Assembly (NCBI RefSeq): GCF_009183365.2
Contig: NZ_CP068230.1
Coordinates: forward strand, 3,625,001 to 3,689,000
Direction: 5' to 3'
From: Shewanella algae
Lineage (GTDB): Bacteria > Pseudomonadota > Gammaproteobacteria > Enterobacterales > Shewanellaceae
Length of the DNA: 64,000 nt
Shown here: one piece after another, positions 24,711 to 34,214 of the stretch
Numbering within the stretch: the stretch's first letter is position 1
Layout of the letters: each line of letters opens with the position of its first letter
Made by a program: the position numbers and the translations under genes
The notes under the pieces: generated by a model
The model's input: only the letters and a program-made list of their open reading frames with translations
What the model was told of the DNA's origin: nothing
Database searches by the model: none

Positions 24711-26480
24711 ATGAAACTCACTTATCTCAGCGGTCTGCTGGCCTGTTGCCTTTTCGGTGCAGCCGGAGTGCAGGCGGCACCTCAGGATCTAGGCAAATTT
24801 CACAGCGACAGCCAGCAAGGCTGCAAAACCTGCCATGTTTCGCCTAACAAGATTGACGACAGCGAGGCCCATGAAAATCAACAGTGCCACAGCTGTCACG
24901 GAGACTACAGTGACCTGAAGAACACAGCCCTGGAGATAGATCCCCACGGCTCTCACCTGGGTGATATCGCCTGTACCAGTTGCCACAAGGGGCACGAAGC
25001 ACCCAAATTTTACTGCAATGAATGCCACTCTTTTGAACATAAACCCATGCCCTTTGCCGATGTCAAAGCCAAACCGGCCTGGGACAAAGAATGGGATCAG
25101 CAAAAAATTCAGCAGGCTATCGCCGCGGGACCAAAACAAAGCACAGATGTGGTGGTAATAGGTGCCGGCAGTGCCGGCTATAACGCTGCCATCAGCGCCA
25201 AACAGTCCGGGGCCAAGGTGGTATTGCTGGAAAAAGCCCCCTTCTCCGGCGGCAACTCCATGCTGGCGGCTGGTGGCTATAACGCCGTGGGTACCAAACA
25301 ACAAGCCGCCCACAAGGTGGACGACCAAGTGGCCTGGTATGTGGAAGATACGATGAAAGGCGGTCGCTACGCCAACGATCCCAAGCTGGTGCAAATTCTG
25401 GCACAGCAGTCAGCCGACGGTATCAAATGGCTTGAATCCCTCGGCGCCAATATGGATGACCTCAAACGCTCCGGCGGCGCCCGGGTGGACAGGACACACA
25501 GACCATCAGGCGGGCTCAGCGTCGGGCCACATATCATAGATGTACTGCGTAAGGCCGCAGATAAAAATCAGGTGGAAACCCGCCTCAATTCACGGGCAGT
25601 GAAACTGGTAGTGAATGACGAGCAGCAGATACTCGGGGTAGTGATCCACGGTAAACATTCAGGCTATTACATGTTGGGCGCCAAATCCGTGGTGCTGGCA
25701 ACCGGTGGCTATGGCATGAACAAAGAGATGATCGCCTACTATCGCCCAACCTTTAAAGGCATGACCAGTTCCAACAATATTACCGCAACCGGCGATGGCA
25801 TAGAAATGGCCAAGTCCATAGGTGCCAGCATGACAGATATCGACTGGATCCAGGCACACCCAACCATAGGCAAAGACAGCCGCATCTTAATCTCTGAAAC
25901 TGTGCGCGGTGTCGGGGCTATCATGGTCAACAAGGATGGCAAACGTTTTATCAACGAGTTGACCACCCGCGACCGGGCATCGGATGCCATTCTCAAGCAA
26001 CCCGAACAGTTTGCCTGGTTGGTGTTCGACAACCAACTGTACAAAAAAGCCAAAATGGTACGCGGCTATGATCACCTTAAGATGTTGAAAAAGGCTGATA
26101 ATGTAGCCGAGTTGGCCAAACTCACCGGCATGCAACCTAAGGCACTGGAGCAAACAGTGAGTAGTTACAACCACTCTTTCAAAGTCGGCAAAGACAGCGA
26201 ATTCAACCGTGAAAATATGCCGCTTGATCTGACTCAGGCTCCCTTCTATGCGGTGAAAGTTGCTCCAGGCATTCATCACACCATGGGTGGGGTCGCCATA
26301 GATGAGAAAGCCGAGGTACTGAACCTGCAAAGCTGGCCCATCAAAGGCCTGTATGCCGCCGGAGAGGTGACGGGTGGGGTACATGGCTACAACCGTCTGG
26401 GCGGTAATGCGGTGGCCGATACGGTTATCTTCGGTCGTATCGCGGGTAAGAATGCTGCCGACAACGCGTTGGCTAAATAG
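24711..26480 (+). CDS. Tetraheme flavocytochrome c (fumarate-reductase-like enoate reductase)
   Basis: 589 aa from ATG 24711, which begins a proper signal peptide (MKLTYLSGLLACCLFG to VQAA). Four heme sites CKTCH (38-42), CHSCH (59-63), CTSCH (88-92) and CNECH (102-106) precede an FAD domain (VVVIGAGSAGYNAA). The catalytic framework of Shewanella FccA is kept: QAHPT (His365 of FccA), TTRD (Arg402), IHHTMGG and NRLGG. FccA Met375 and Thr377 are here Leu and Ser, and the tyrosine and aspartate of urocanate reductase are absent. So it is a periplasmic respiratory reductase of fumarate or a related unsaturated acid; the substrate is open. Confidence 0.9.
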   Translation: MKLTYLSGLLACCLFGAAGVQAAPQDLGKFHSDSQQGCKTCHVSPNKIDDSEAHENQQCHSCHGDYSDLKNTALEIDPHGSHLGDIACTSCHKGHEAPKFYCNECHSFEHKPMPFADVKAKPAWDKEWDQQKIQQAIAAGPKQSTDVVVIGAGSAGYNAAISAKQSGAKVVLLEKAPFSGGNSMLAAGGYNAVGTKQQAAHKVDDQVAWYVEDTMKGGRYANDPKLVQILAQQSADGIKWLESLGANMDDLKRSGGARVDRTHRPSGGLSVGPHIIDVLRKAADKNQVETRLNSRAVKLVVNDEQQILGVVIHGKHSGYYMLGAKSVVLATGGYGMNKEMIAYYRPTFKGMTSSNNITATGDGIEMAKSIGASMTDIDWIQAHPTIGKDSRILISETVRGVGAIMVNKDGKRFINELTTRDRASDAILKQPEQFAWLVFDNQLYKKAKMVRGYDHLKMLKKADNVAELAKLTGMQPKALEQTVSSYNHSFKVGKDSEFNRENMPLDLTQAPFYAVKVAPGIHHTMGGVAIDEKAEVLNLQSWPIKGLYAAGEVTGGVHGYNRLGGNAVADTVIFGRIAGKNAADNALAK

Positions 26481-26565
26481 GCTCCCTGCAAAGAGTGCCC
26501 TCGGCACTCAGAGCCGGCTCGCTCCCGGGCCGGCTCACTCCCCAACACACTAAGGACACACAGAT

Positions 26566-27351
26566 ATGAAGCATAAGTTCAAGAGCAAGTTACTGCTGTT
26601 GGCCCTGGGCTGTACCCTGAGCTTCGGCAGTTGGGCAGAGACATTGAAAGTGATCACTTCCGGCGGTTTTGCCGGCACCCTGACCGCGATGGAGAAGCAG
26701 ATAGAACAGGATACCGGGCTGGATTTGATCATCTCCTATGGCTCGTCATCCGGTGGTGCCCATGACTCCATTCCGGAGCGGCTCAAACGCAACGAAGCGT
26801 TCGATGTGTTGATCCTGTCCCAAAGCTCACTCAACAAGCTGACAGAAAAGGGCTATGTGCGCAGTGACAGCCACAGGGATCTGGTGCGTTCCCGCATAGG
26901 CATGTGCGTTAAAGCGGGCACAGCCAAGCCGGACATCAGCACAGAGGAAGCTTTTATCAAGGTGCTGCAACAAGCCGATTCAATAGGTTACTCGGCCAGC
27001 GCCAGTGGCACTTATCTGGCCAGCAAACTCTGGCCCGAGATGGGGCTGTGGCAGATGATAGAACCCAAGAGCAAAAGGGTTTTGAGTGAAAGGGTCGCCA
27101 CCGTGGTCGCCAGAGGAGAATTACAGATAGGTTTTCAGCAGATAAGTGAAATACTGCCTATCGCAGGCACCGAATTTGTCGGGCCGATCCCGGACAAATT
27201 CCAGAAGGTAACCACCTTCTCGAGCGGCATCACCCAAAGCAGCCTGCAACCTGAAGCAGCCAAACGTCTTATTGACTACCTGGCCTCGGATAAACCTTAT
27301 GTACTCAGCAGCATACGCCACTCAGGGCTGGATCCTGTGGCAGCAGAGTAA
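26566..27351 (+). CDS. Periplasmic substrate-binding protein (ModA-like)
   Basis: 261 aa, signal peptide ending SWAETLKVITSGGFAGTL. The pattern fits type II periplasmic binding proteins of the molybdate-binding-like group: SSSGGAHDSIPERLKRNEAFDVLILSQ, IGYSASASGTYLASKLW, and GELQIGFQQISEI near the C-terminus. No permease or ATPase genes are adjacent, so it may be an orphan binding or sensing protein. It lies 85 bp downstream of the flavocytochrome gene and is likely co-transcribed. Confidence 0.82.
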   Translation: MKHKFKSKLLLLALGCTLSFGSWAETLKVITSGGFAGTLTAMEKQIEQDTGLDLIISYGSSSGGAHDSIPERLKRNEAFDVLILSQSSLNKLTEKGYVRSDSHRDLVRSRIGMCVKAGTAKPDISTEEAFIKVLQQADSIGYSASASGTYLASKLWPEMGLWQMIEPKSKRVLSERVATVVARGELQIGFQQISEILPIAGTEFVGPIPDKFQKVTTFSSGITQSSLQPEAAKRLIDYLASDKPYVLSSIRHSGLDPVAAE

Positions 27352-27352
27352 A

Positions 27353-28490
27353 TCATCCCCAAAGCACCAATACCGCGGCCAGGGCAATCAGTACCAGGCC
27401 GCCCATATCCTTGACCTTGATCCGCTGCTTGAGCCAAAGGCTGGAGATCAGCATCATAAAGAAGACTTCCACCTGCCCGAGCGTTTTCACATAAGGCACG
27501 GCCGTGAGCGACATGGCACTGAACCAACCTATTGAACCCAGACAACTGCTGATACTGATGGCCAGGGTCAACCTGGGCCTTTGCCAGAGTTTTTTAAGGG
27601 TCTCTTTATCTTTGATAAGAAGCCAGGCGAGCAGCAACAAGGTCTGCAGCAAAATAACCAACAAGAGTACCCAGGCGGCGCGGTGAGGAAACGGCAAACC
27701 CAGCACCAGACTTGCTTCCCTAACCCAGAGCGAAGTCAGCGCAAAGGCGCTGCCGCACCCCAACCCCAGCAACAGTGTCTTGAAGGACAAGCCTTTGAGC
27801 CCGCCGTGGGTACTGAGCAGAAAGACCGCCACAGTACCGACAAGTACCCCCAGCCAACCACTGACAGTCAACGCCGTGCCGAAGAACAGACTGCCGAGCA
27901 CGGCCGCGACCAAGGCTTCACTCTTGGCCAGCCCGGCGCCGACGGCGAAATTCTGCAATTGGAACAGTTTTACCATCAGGGCGGTCGCGAGGATCTGCGC
28001 CAAGGCCGCCCCTATGATGTACTGCAGCGCGCCATGCCCAAGCTGCGGCAATCCTGCGTCCTGCCAGGCATAAAGTGACAACAGATACACAGCAGCCAAC
28101 GGGCCGGCATAGCTAATACCATTCCGCATAGGAGTTTACTCACTCAGCGAGAATGAAAAAACGGGGAGGCAAGTAGAGCGATGGAAGATTTATTGGGATA
28201 AATCGACATTGGCCTACGCCGCATACGCGCTTTTTCAACTCGCCCTACGGGAGCTTGTCAGCCACCCGATTACTGCGCCAACTTGCCTCGCCGTAGAATC
28301 ACTATGTCATCGCCAATCTGGCTTGAACTCGAATGGCTGACACAGCTCTGAGTAGCCCAAACTTCTATAAGGAATGGTATGAACGCGCCAGCGTCACCCC
28401 GACAACATTGACATCGCGACTGAGACGGCTCTGAAACGCGTTGCGCCACACCTGCATAAAGGCGGCCATCAGGGTAAAGAAGATCCACAT
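27353..28490 (-). pseudogene. EamA/DMT-family transporter gene split by a MITE
   Basis: The N-terminal piece (28490 to 28381) reads MWIFFTLMAAFMQVWRNAFQ through VTLAR, the first membrane helix. The rest (28115 to 27353) reads AGPLAAVYLLSLYAW and continues through about nine helices. Between them is a 265-bp element (28116-28380). Excising it restores 290 codons in frame, the usual length for ten-helix drug/metabolite exporters. The shorter frame starting at 28129 takes its start codon from the insert and lacks helix 1. The frame behind the insert shows no further damage. Confidence 0.83.
28116..28380. mobile_element. 265-bp MITE in the transporter gene
   Basis: Ends are inverted: ATACCATTCCGCATAG on the left, and on the right CTATAAGGAATGGTAT (complement with two mismatches). 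It interrupts an otherwise continuous transporter frame, which proves insertion. No direct duplication of target is clear. It has no transposase, and its ends differ from the element at 442-706 although the length is the same by chance. Confidence 0.75.
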
Positions 28491-28556
28491 GGGTGGCTTG
28501 TCCTTAAAATTTGCGCCCGAGAATGCTTGCCGATGAACCGCAAGCCATGACTGAAA

Positions 28557-28584
28557 CGAAAAACGCCCGCGATTGCGGGCGTTT
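28557..28584 (-). terminator. Terminator behind kdsA
   Basis: AAACGCCCGC pairs with GCGGGCGTTT across GATT; on the minus strand the stem is followed by a T run. It lies about 90 bp after the kdsA stop. Confidence 0.8.
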
Positions 28585-28670
28585 AAGGCTAACATGCTAG
28601 CCAGATGATTCGCTATTCCACCAAAGGCGCAGCTTGCAGCAGCTTAGGCAAGGTTAACCAAGCGCTTGGC

Positions 28671-29519
28671 TCAGCGACTGGTATCCAGCGCCGGGAAAGA
28701 CTTCACCAGATCATCAACGGCCTTCATCTGGCTCAGATACCCTTCCAGTTGCTGCAGTGGCAAGGCACAAGGGCCATCACACTTGGCATTATCCGGGTCC
28801 GGGTGCGCTTCAATAAACAGCCCGGCCAGTCCCAGCGCCATACCGCTGCGGGCCAGTTCGGTTGCCTGGGCACGACGACCACCGGCAGAATCTTCACGGC
28901 CGCCAGGACGCTGCAGCGCATGGGTGGCATCGAAGATCACCGGGTAGCCGGATTGCTTCATCTCATCCATGCCCAGCATGTCCACCACCAGGTTGTTATA
29001 ACCAAAGCAGCTGCCACGCTCACAGAGAATGATCTCATCATTACCCGCTTCGTTGAATTTCTTGATGATATGCCGCATCTCATGGGGCGCCAGGAACTGA
29101 GGCTTTTTCACATTGATGATAGCCCCTGTCTTGGCCATGGCCACCACAAGATCTGTCTGGCGCGCCAGGAAGGCCGGCAACTGGATGATGTCGACCACTT
29201 CGGCCACAGGCGCGCACTGGTAGGGCTCATGTACATCGGTAATCAATGGCAGCTTGAAGGTGTCCTTGATCTCCTGGAAAATTTTCAAACCTTCTTCCAT
29301 GCCTGGGCCACGATAGGAGTTGACGGATGAGCGGTTGGCCTTGTCGAAGGAGGCCTTGAACACATAAGGGATCCCCAGCTTCTGAGTGACTTCCGCGTAG
29401 GTTTCGGCAATGGTCATCGCCAAGTCCCGCGACTCGAGTACATTCATGCCACCGAACAGCACAAAGGGCTTGTCATTGGCTATCTCGATAGCCCCCAGAT
29501 GTATGGTTTTATTACTCAT
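28671..29519 (-). CDS. kdsA: 3-deoxy-D-manno-octulosonate 8-phosphate synthase
   Basis: 282 aa, full length. Diagnostic segments are FVLFGGMNVLESRD at the start, FKASFDKANRSSVNSYRGPG (phosphoenolpyruvate and sugar-phosphate binding), ITDVHEPYQC, and CERGSCFGYNNLVVDM. It condenses phosphoenolpyruvate with arabinose 5-phosphate to make KDO-8-phosphate, the first committed step to the KDO of lipopolysaccharide. It follows the second DUF819 gene by 44 bp on the same strand. Confidence 0.96.
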   Translation of the reverse strand: MSNKTIHLGAIEIANDKPFVLFGGMNVLESRDLAMTIAETYAEVTQKLGIPYVFKASFDKANRSSVNSYRGPGMEEGLKIFQEIKDTFKLPLITDVHEPYQCAPVAEVVDIIQLPAFLARQTDLVVAMAKTGAIINVKKPQFLAPHEMRHIIKKFNEAGNDEIILCERGSCFGYNNLVVDMLGMDEMKQSGYPVIFDATHALQRPGGREDSAGGRRAQATELARSGMALGLAGLFIEAHPDPDNAKCDGPCALPLQQLEGYLSQMKAVDDLVKSFPALDTSR

Positions 29520-29563
29520 CGCAACTTCTCTCTTGAATGCCGCCCATGCGGCGTTAACTTAAA

Positions 29564-30835
29564 TCAGCTGGCCACGGCCTGCAGCAACTGGCCACAGAGC
29601 CAAGCCATATAAGTGCCTAAAGCATAGCCGAATACCGCCAGCAGTACACCTACGGGTGCCAGTGCCGGATGGAAGGCCGCAGCCACTACGGGCGCAGACG
29701 CCGCGCCGCCAACGTTGGCCTGGCTGCCCACCGCCATGTAAAACAGCGGCGCACGGATAAGCTTGGCCACCAGCAGCATCAATCCCGAATGCACCAGCAT
29801 CCAGATAATGCCCACCAGGAAGTAAATCGGCGTATCTAGAACTTGGGATACATCCATATGCAAACCGATTGTAGCCACCAGTATGTAGAGGTAGGCCGAG
29901 GCTATCTTGGAGGCTCCGGCCGCTTCCAAATGACGGGCCGGACTGAATGACAACAGCAAACCTATGGTTGTGACTATCACCACCAGCCAGAAGAATCCAG
30001 AGGTCAGACTGTATTGCTCGGTCCAGGGATAGTTGGTTGCAAACCAGGGTGCCAGCAGGTCGGCGCCGACATGGGCCAGACCGGTAATACCAAAGCCCAC
30101 AGCCACAATCAGCATAATGTCGCGCAGGCTGGGAATGCGGGCGTTTTCGGCATGATATTGCTCCACCTTGGCCTTGAGGCTTTCAATGGCGCTGGTATCT
30201 GCACCTGTCTTGGCATCTATCTCCTTGGCCCTGGATGCCATAAACAGCAGCACGGCCATCCAGATGTTGGCGACTATCACATCAACAGTGACCATCACGG
30301 AGAAGATATTGCCGCCCACTTCATAAATCTCTTTCATCGCCGCCTGGTTGGCACCGCCGCCAATCCAGCTACCGGCGAGTGTCGTCATGCCGCGCCAGAC
30401 TGCGTCCGGGCCGTGGCCAGCGGTCAATGTCGGGTCGATTGCCGACATGATAAGCAGGGCAATCGGGCCGCCTATAACAATGCCCATGGTGCCGGTCAAA
30501 AACATCACTACCGCCTTGGGACCCAGCCCCAGAATGGCTTTGAGGTCGACGCTGAGGATCAACAATACCAAACAGGCAGGCAGCAGATAACGGGACGCCA
30601 CATAGTAAAGTTTGGAGGTACTGCCATCGACAATCCCAAAGGTATTGAGCAAGGATGGCAGGAAGTAACACAGCAGCAAGGCCGGGATGAAACGGTAAAA
30701 CTTTTGCCAGAAAGGATGGCTGCTGCTGTTGGTGTAAAAAACGAAGCCAAGAATGGCGGCCAGAATGCCGAGCGCGGTGGCGTCATTGGTCACCAACGCA
30801 GTCATTTCAGTGGCCGCCTGTGAGGTACTGCTCAT
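29564..30835 (-). CDS. DUF819 family membrane transporter, paralogue 2
   Basis: 423 aa with about ten to eleven membrane helices. It shares the family signatures with the gene at 21180-22391: MTTLAGSWIGGGANQAAMKEI, SFSPARHLEAAGASKIASAYLYILVATIGLHMD, and GSQANVGGAASAPVVAAAF. A soluble loop around residues 205-235 (AKEIDAKTGADTSAIESLKAKVEQYHAEN) is absent from paralogue 1. The substrate is unknown. It lies between sirB1 and kdsA, all on the minus strand. Confidence 0.9.
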   Translation of the reverse strand: MSSTSQAATEMTALVTNDATALGILAAILGFVFYTNSSSHPFWQKFYRFIPALLLCYFLPSLLNTFGIVDGSTSKLYYVASRYLLPACLVLLILSVDLKAILGLGPKAVVMFLTGTMGIVIGGPIALLIMSAIDPTLTAGHGPDAVWRGMTTLAGSWIGGGANQAAMKEIYEVGGNIFSVMVTVDVIVANIWMAVLLFMASRAKEIDAKTGADTSAIESLKAKVEQYHAENARIPSLRDIMLIVAVGFGITGLAHVGADLLAPWFATNYPWTEQYSLTSGFFWLVVIVTTIGLLLSFSPARHLEAAGASKIASAYLYILVATIGLHMDVSQVLDTPIYFLVGIIWMLVHSGLMLLVAKLIRAPLFYMAVGSQANVGGAASAPVVAAAFHPALAPVGVLLAVFGYALGTYMAWLCGQLLQAVAS

Positions 30836-30914
30836 AGGTCCTATCTCCCTTGCGATTGCAATTTATTGTTTTATTTTAATATTTATATTTTTCTCACTGC
30901 CCTCACGGGCAGGT

Positions 30915-31706
30915 TCAATGGAAGGTTTGAGGGTCGTCTCCCAATTCTCTGAGTTGCATCTTCACCAGCTCGACCACAGGGTCGTGCGGGCTGTTGTCGA
31001 CAAAATACTGCAGATCGGCGCTGGCGACATGAATAGCTCCCAGTTGCTGGGCAATAAAGGCGCGCTCCCGATGCAGGCTGAGATCGTCGGCATGCCATTC
31101 AAGCAGCAAATTGCAGCACTCCATCGCAACTTCAAATTCATGGGCGACTATGGCGCCGGCCTTGAGTTCATGCAGCATGCGGGTCATCAGCCTTTGGGTG
31201 CCAACCGGCTTGAGGTAAGACGCCTTCAGCGGTGCACTGTTGCCCAGCTCGCCGCGAACCAGGGCATGCAAGCGCTCTTTGCTGAGACGCTCCCCCCGAA
31301 GCGGGTCGAGATAGATGAGTTCACCGGCCACGTGGCAGGCCAGCACTGTGGTGCCCGGCAGCAGTACAGGGTCGAATTTCAAGTCCAGCTGTTTGCCAAG
31401 CAACATAAGCACAGTTGCCAATGTGGTGCTGTTCCCCTGGCGGCTGAGAATACACTGGCCGAGATCGGCCGCCTGCCGGGAAAAATAATCTTCTCTGGGG
31501 GCAAACCCCAGATCCTTGTAAAACCAGTTCAGCAGCGCCTGAAAGCGCCGCTGCTGATCGACCAGATAGTGGCTGAGCACTGAGCCGGACAGTTCCAGCC
31601 AGGCCCAGTTGGCCTGTTTGGCCAGGCCAAAGCCCAGATATTGGCAAAGCTCAAATGCCGACTCGGGCAGAGAGAGTTCGTCTTGCTTAAGAGAATATTG
31701 TTGCAT
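30915..31706 (-). CDS. sirB1: SirB1 family protein
   Basis: 263 aa. The N-terminal transglutaminase-like region (ALLNWFYKDLGFAPREDYFSRQAADLGQCILSRQGNSTTLATVL) is followed by a TPR-like helical tail (ALVRGELGNSAPLKASYLKPVGTQRLMTRMLHEL). SirB1 proteins commonly follow prmC and sirB2, as here. The transglutaminase Cys is replaced by Ser or Thr in the NSTT segment, as in family members I recall, so a catalytic role is doubtful. Its start overlaps the sirB2 stop by one base. Confidence 0.9.
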   Translation of the reverse strand: MQQYSLKQDELSLPESAFELCQYLGFGLAKQANWAWLELSGSVLSHYLVDQQRRFQALLNWFYKDLGFAPREDYFSRQAADLGQCILSRQGNSTTLATVLMLLGKQLDLKFDPVLLPGTTVLACHVAGELIYLDPLRGERLSKERLHALVRGELGNSAPLKASYLKPVGTQRLMTRMLHELKAGAIVAHEFEVAMECCNLLLEWHADDLSLHRERAFIAQQLGAIHVASADLQYFVDNSPHDPVVELVKMQLRELGDDPQTFH

Positions 31707-32101
31707 TACCCCAGAATTACCGCTTGTTTGAAGTGTGCCAGTTTTGCCGCATAAACCACCCAGCCCAGAGCACCGAGGAAGGCGAAGATCCGGAAGATCA
31801 GATTACGGTTGGACTTGAGCGCCATCACGCCCAGCAGTATGTAAGCGACCACTGCGCCTATCTTCTCCGTCATCCAGGGATCGACGAAAGGATACTGCTT
31901 AATCATAAAACACAGAGTCAATCCGGACAGCAGCAGGAAAGTATCGATCACATGCGGACCTACCTTCAGCAGTTTCTTGTCCATAATGGCTGACTGACGC
32001 AGCTTAAGCACGAAACGCACAATGAACAGCAATACGCTGACGGCGATCAGGATCATGTGCAGGTGTTTAACTGCCGGATACAGGCTGTAAAAAGTTTCCA
32101 T
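31706..32101 (-). CDS. sirB2: SirB2 family membrane protein
   Basis: 131 aa, four membrane helices, beginning METFYSLYPAVKHLHMILIAVSVLLFIVRF; KHLH and the conserved Arg are family hallmarks. SirB2 was named from a Salmonella invasion-regulator locus, but its function is unsettled. It overlaps sirB1 by one base. The gap to prmC is 156 bp and holds nothing I can identify. Confidence 0.92.
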   Translation of the reverse strand: METFYSLYPAVKHLHMILIAVSVLLFIVRFVLKLRQSAIMDKKLLKVGPHVIDTFLLLSGLTLCFMIKQYPFVDPWMTEKIGAVVAYILLGVMALKSNRNLIFRIFAFLGALGWVVYAAKLAHFKQAVILG

Positions 32102-32257
32102 CGGATAGCTATATGTAGGTGAACAAAGGCGACAGTGTACCCTATCGCAGTGCTCAGCACCAAGGCCAAGCCGCTGTCGAAAAGGCGGAATTATGACAGG
32201 AAATGGGGACGATATCGGCGGTTTTCAAGCCCGGGAGATAACCCTGGGCACAGACAC

Positions 32258-33103
32258 TCAACCGGGCCAAAAACCCAGGGTGCATCTATCATTGGAGCCA
32301 AAGTCGCGCACTGTGGCCACCTGCTGATAACCGAGCTCGGCAAGTTTTTCCCTGAGGTTCACGGCCTGGGCATAACCATGCTCCAGCAGCAGATAACCGC
32401 CCGGCAGCAGGTGCTCCCTGGCATGGGCTGCGATATGGAACAGGTCGGCAAAGCCCTGATCGGCGGCGGTCAAGGCGCTGCGGGGTTCGAAGCGCACATC
32501 GCCCATCTCAAGATGCTCATCATCCTCCTCGATATAGGGAGGGTTGGAAACAATCAGCTGGAACTTACGCCCCTGAACCGCCGAAAACCAGTCACTCTGA
32601 AGGATCTCAACCTGCGGCAGTTTCAAATTATCCCGGTTGGCGCAGGCCAGCTCCACCGCGGCCTCGACCTTATCAACAGCAGTCACCTGCCAGCCTTGTC
32701 GCTCATGGGCCAGTGCCAGCGCGATAGCGCCGGTACCTGTGCCGAGATCCAGCACGGCGATATCATCTGAAAGCGGCAGGTTGAGCGCGGTTTCCACCAG
32801 AATTTCGGTGTCCGGGCGCGGAATAAGAGTGGATTCGTTGACGATAAAAGGCAGTGACCAGAACTCACGCTCACCGACAATATGGGCCACGGGCACGCCT
32901 TGGCTGCGACGCTGTACCATCTGGGTGAACTGCTTGTGCTGCTCGGCCGACAAACTTCTTTCGGGCCAGGTGTAGATAAAACTGCGGCTCTTGCCCAAAC
33001 AATGCAGCAACAGGGCTTCGGCATCTGCATGGGCAGACTCGGACGATGCGGCCAGCATAGAAGAGGCCCATTGCAGGGCCTCGGCAATATTGAGTTTAGT
33101 CAC
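32258..33103 (-). CDS. prmC: Release factor glutamine methyltransferase
   Basis: 281 aa. The helical N-terminal domain precedes a class I methyltransferase: VLDLGTGTGAIALALA binds S-adenosylmethionine, and NPPYIEEDD is the glutamine-methyltransferase signature. It methylates the Gln of the GGQ motif in release factors. It starts 11 bp behind prfA, its substrate gene, the usual arrangement. Confidence 0.96.
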   Translation of the reverse strand: MTKLNIAEALQWASSMLAASSESAHADAEALLLHCLGKSRSFIYTWPERSLSAEQHKQFTQMVQRRSQGVPVAHIVGEREFWSLPFIVNESTLIPRPDTEILVETALNLPLSDDIAVLDLGTGTGAIALALAHERQGWQVTAVDKVEAAVELACANRDNLKLPQVEILQSDWFSAVQGRKFQLIVSNPPYIEEDDEHLEMGDVRFEPRSALTAADQGFADLFHIAAHAREHLLPGGYLLLEHGYAQAVNLREKLAELGYQQVATVRDFGSNDRCTLGFWPG

Positions 33104-33114
33104 AGACAGTCCTT

Positions 33115-34200
33115 TTATTCGTCGGACAGAGCCGCCAGCATGTCGGCCTGATGCTCTTGCATCAAGGGCTCAAGCAGCTGCTCCAGGTCTCCTTCTATCA
33201 CCTCGTTGAGACGATACAGTGTCAGGTTGATCCTGTGGTCGCTCACCCTTCCCTGAGGGAAATTATAGGTGCGGATCCGCTCGGAGCGGTCACCGCTGCC
33301 CACCAGAGAGCGACGGGTAGATTCTTCGGCGCTGCGGCGCTTCTCATCTTCGGCCGCCTGCAAACGGGCCGCCAGCACGCTCAAGGCCTGAGCCTTGTTC
33401 TTGTGCTGTGAGCGCTGATCCTGGCATTCCACCACCAAGCCTGTGGGCAAGTGGGTAATACGAATCGCCGAGTCGGTTTTGTTAACGTGCTGACCACCGG
33501 CACCGGAAGAACGGAAGGTGTCGATACGCAGCTCGGCCGGGTTGATTTCCACCGCCTGGGCCTCGGGCACTTCGTGCATAACGGCCACGGTACAGGCCGA
33601 GGTGTGCACCCGCCCCTGGGATTCGGTTTCCGGCACCCTTTGTACCCTGTGACCACCGGACTCAAACTTGAGTTTGCCGTAGACACCGTCACCACTGACC
33701 TTGGCAATCACCTCTTTGAAACCGCCATGCTCGCCCTCGCTGGCGCTCATGACTTCGACCTGCCAGCGCTGGCTCTCGGCATAACGGCTATACATACGGA
33801 AAAGATCACCGGCAAAGATAGCGGCTTCATCACCACCGGCACCGGCACGGATTTCCAGAAAGGCGTTGCTGGCATCATTGGGATCTTTGGGTAACAGCAG
33901 AATTTGCAACTCGCCTTCCAGCTGCTCCAGCTGAGCGCGGGCCGCCTTGATCTCTTCCTGAGCCATCTCTTTCAGCTCAGGATCTTCCTCGGCCAGCATC
34001 TCCTGTGCGGTTTGCAGATCCGCCTGCGCCTGCTGGTAGGCCTTAAAGCCTTTGACCACATCTTCAAGCTGAGCATATTCCCGTGACAGGGCTCTGAACC
34101 TGTCCTGATCCGCTATGACATCTGCGTCACTGAGCAGGGCCAATACTTCTTCATTACGCTCAAGCAAGCCTTCCAGCTTGCGGATAACGGATTCCTTCAT
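33115..34200 (-). CDS. prfA: Peptide chain release factor 1
   Basis: 361 aa, full length. The stop-codon-recognition tripeptide is in the central region, and SSGAGGQHVNKTDSAIRITHLPTG carries the GGQ motif that triggers peptide release. It ends translation at UAA and UAG. It lies 14 bp downstream of hemA in the conserved hemA-prfA-prmC order. Confidence 0.97.
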   Translation of the reverse strand: MKESVIRKLEGLLERNEEVLALLSDADVIADQDRFRALSREYAQLEDVVKGFKAYQQAQADLQTAQEMLAEEDPELKEMAQEEIKAARAQLEQLEGELQILLLPKDPNDASNAFLEIRAGAGGDEAAIFAGDLFRMYSRYAESQRWQVEVMSASEGEHGGFKEVIAKVSGDGVYGKLKFESGGHRVQRVPETESQGRVHTSACTVAVMHEVPEAQAVEINPAELRIDTFRSSGAGGQHVNKTDSAIRITHLPTGLVVECQDQRSQHKNKAQALSVLAARLQAAEDEKRRSAEESTRRSLVGSGDRSERIRTYNFPQGRVSDHRINLTLYRLNEVIEGDLEQLLEPLMQEHQADMLAALSDE

Positions 34201-34214
34201 TTAGCTCGCTAACC

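Noticed and set aside
27353..28129. Intact 258-aa transporter
   Set aside because: Its first residues come from the inserted element and the first membrane helix is left upstream, so it is annotated as a split gene.
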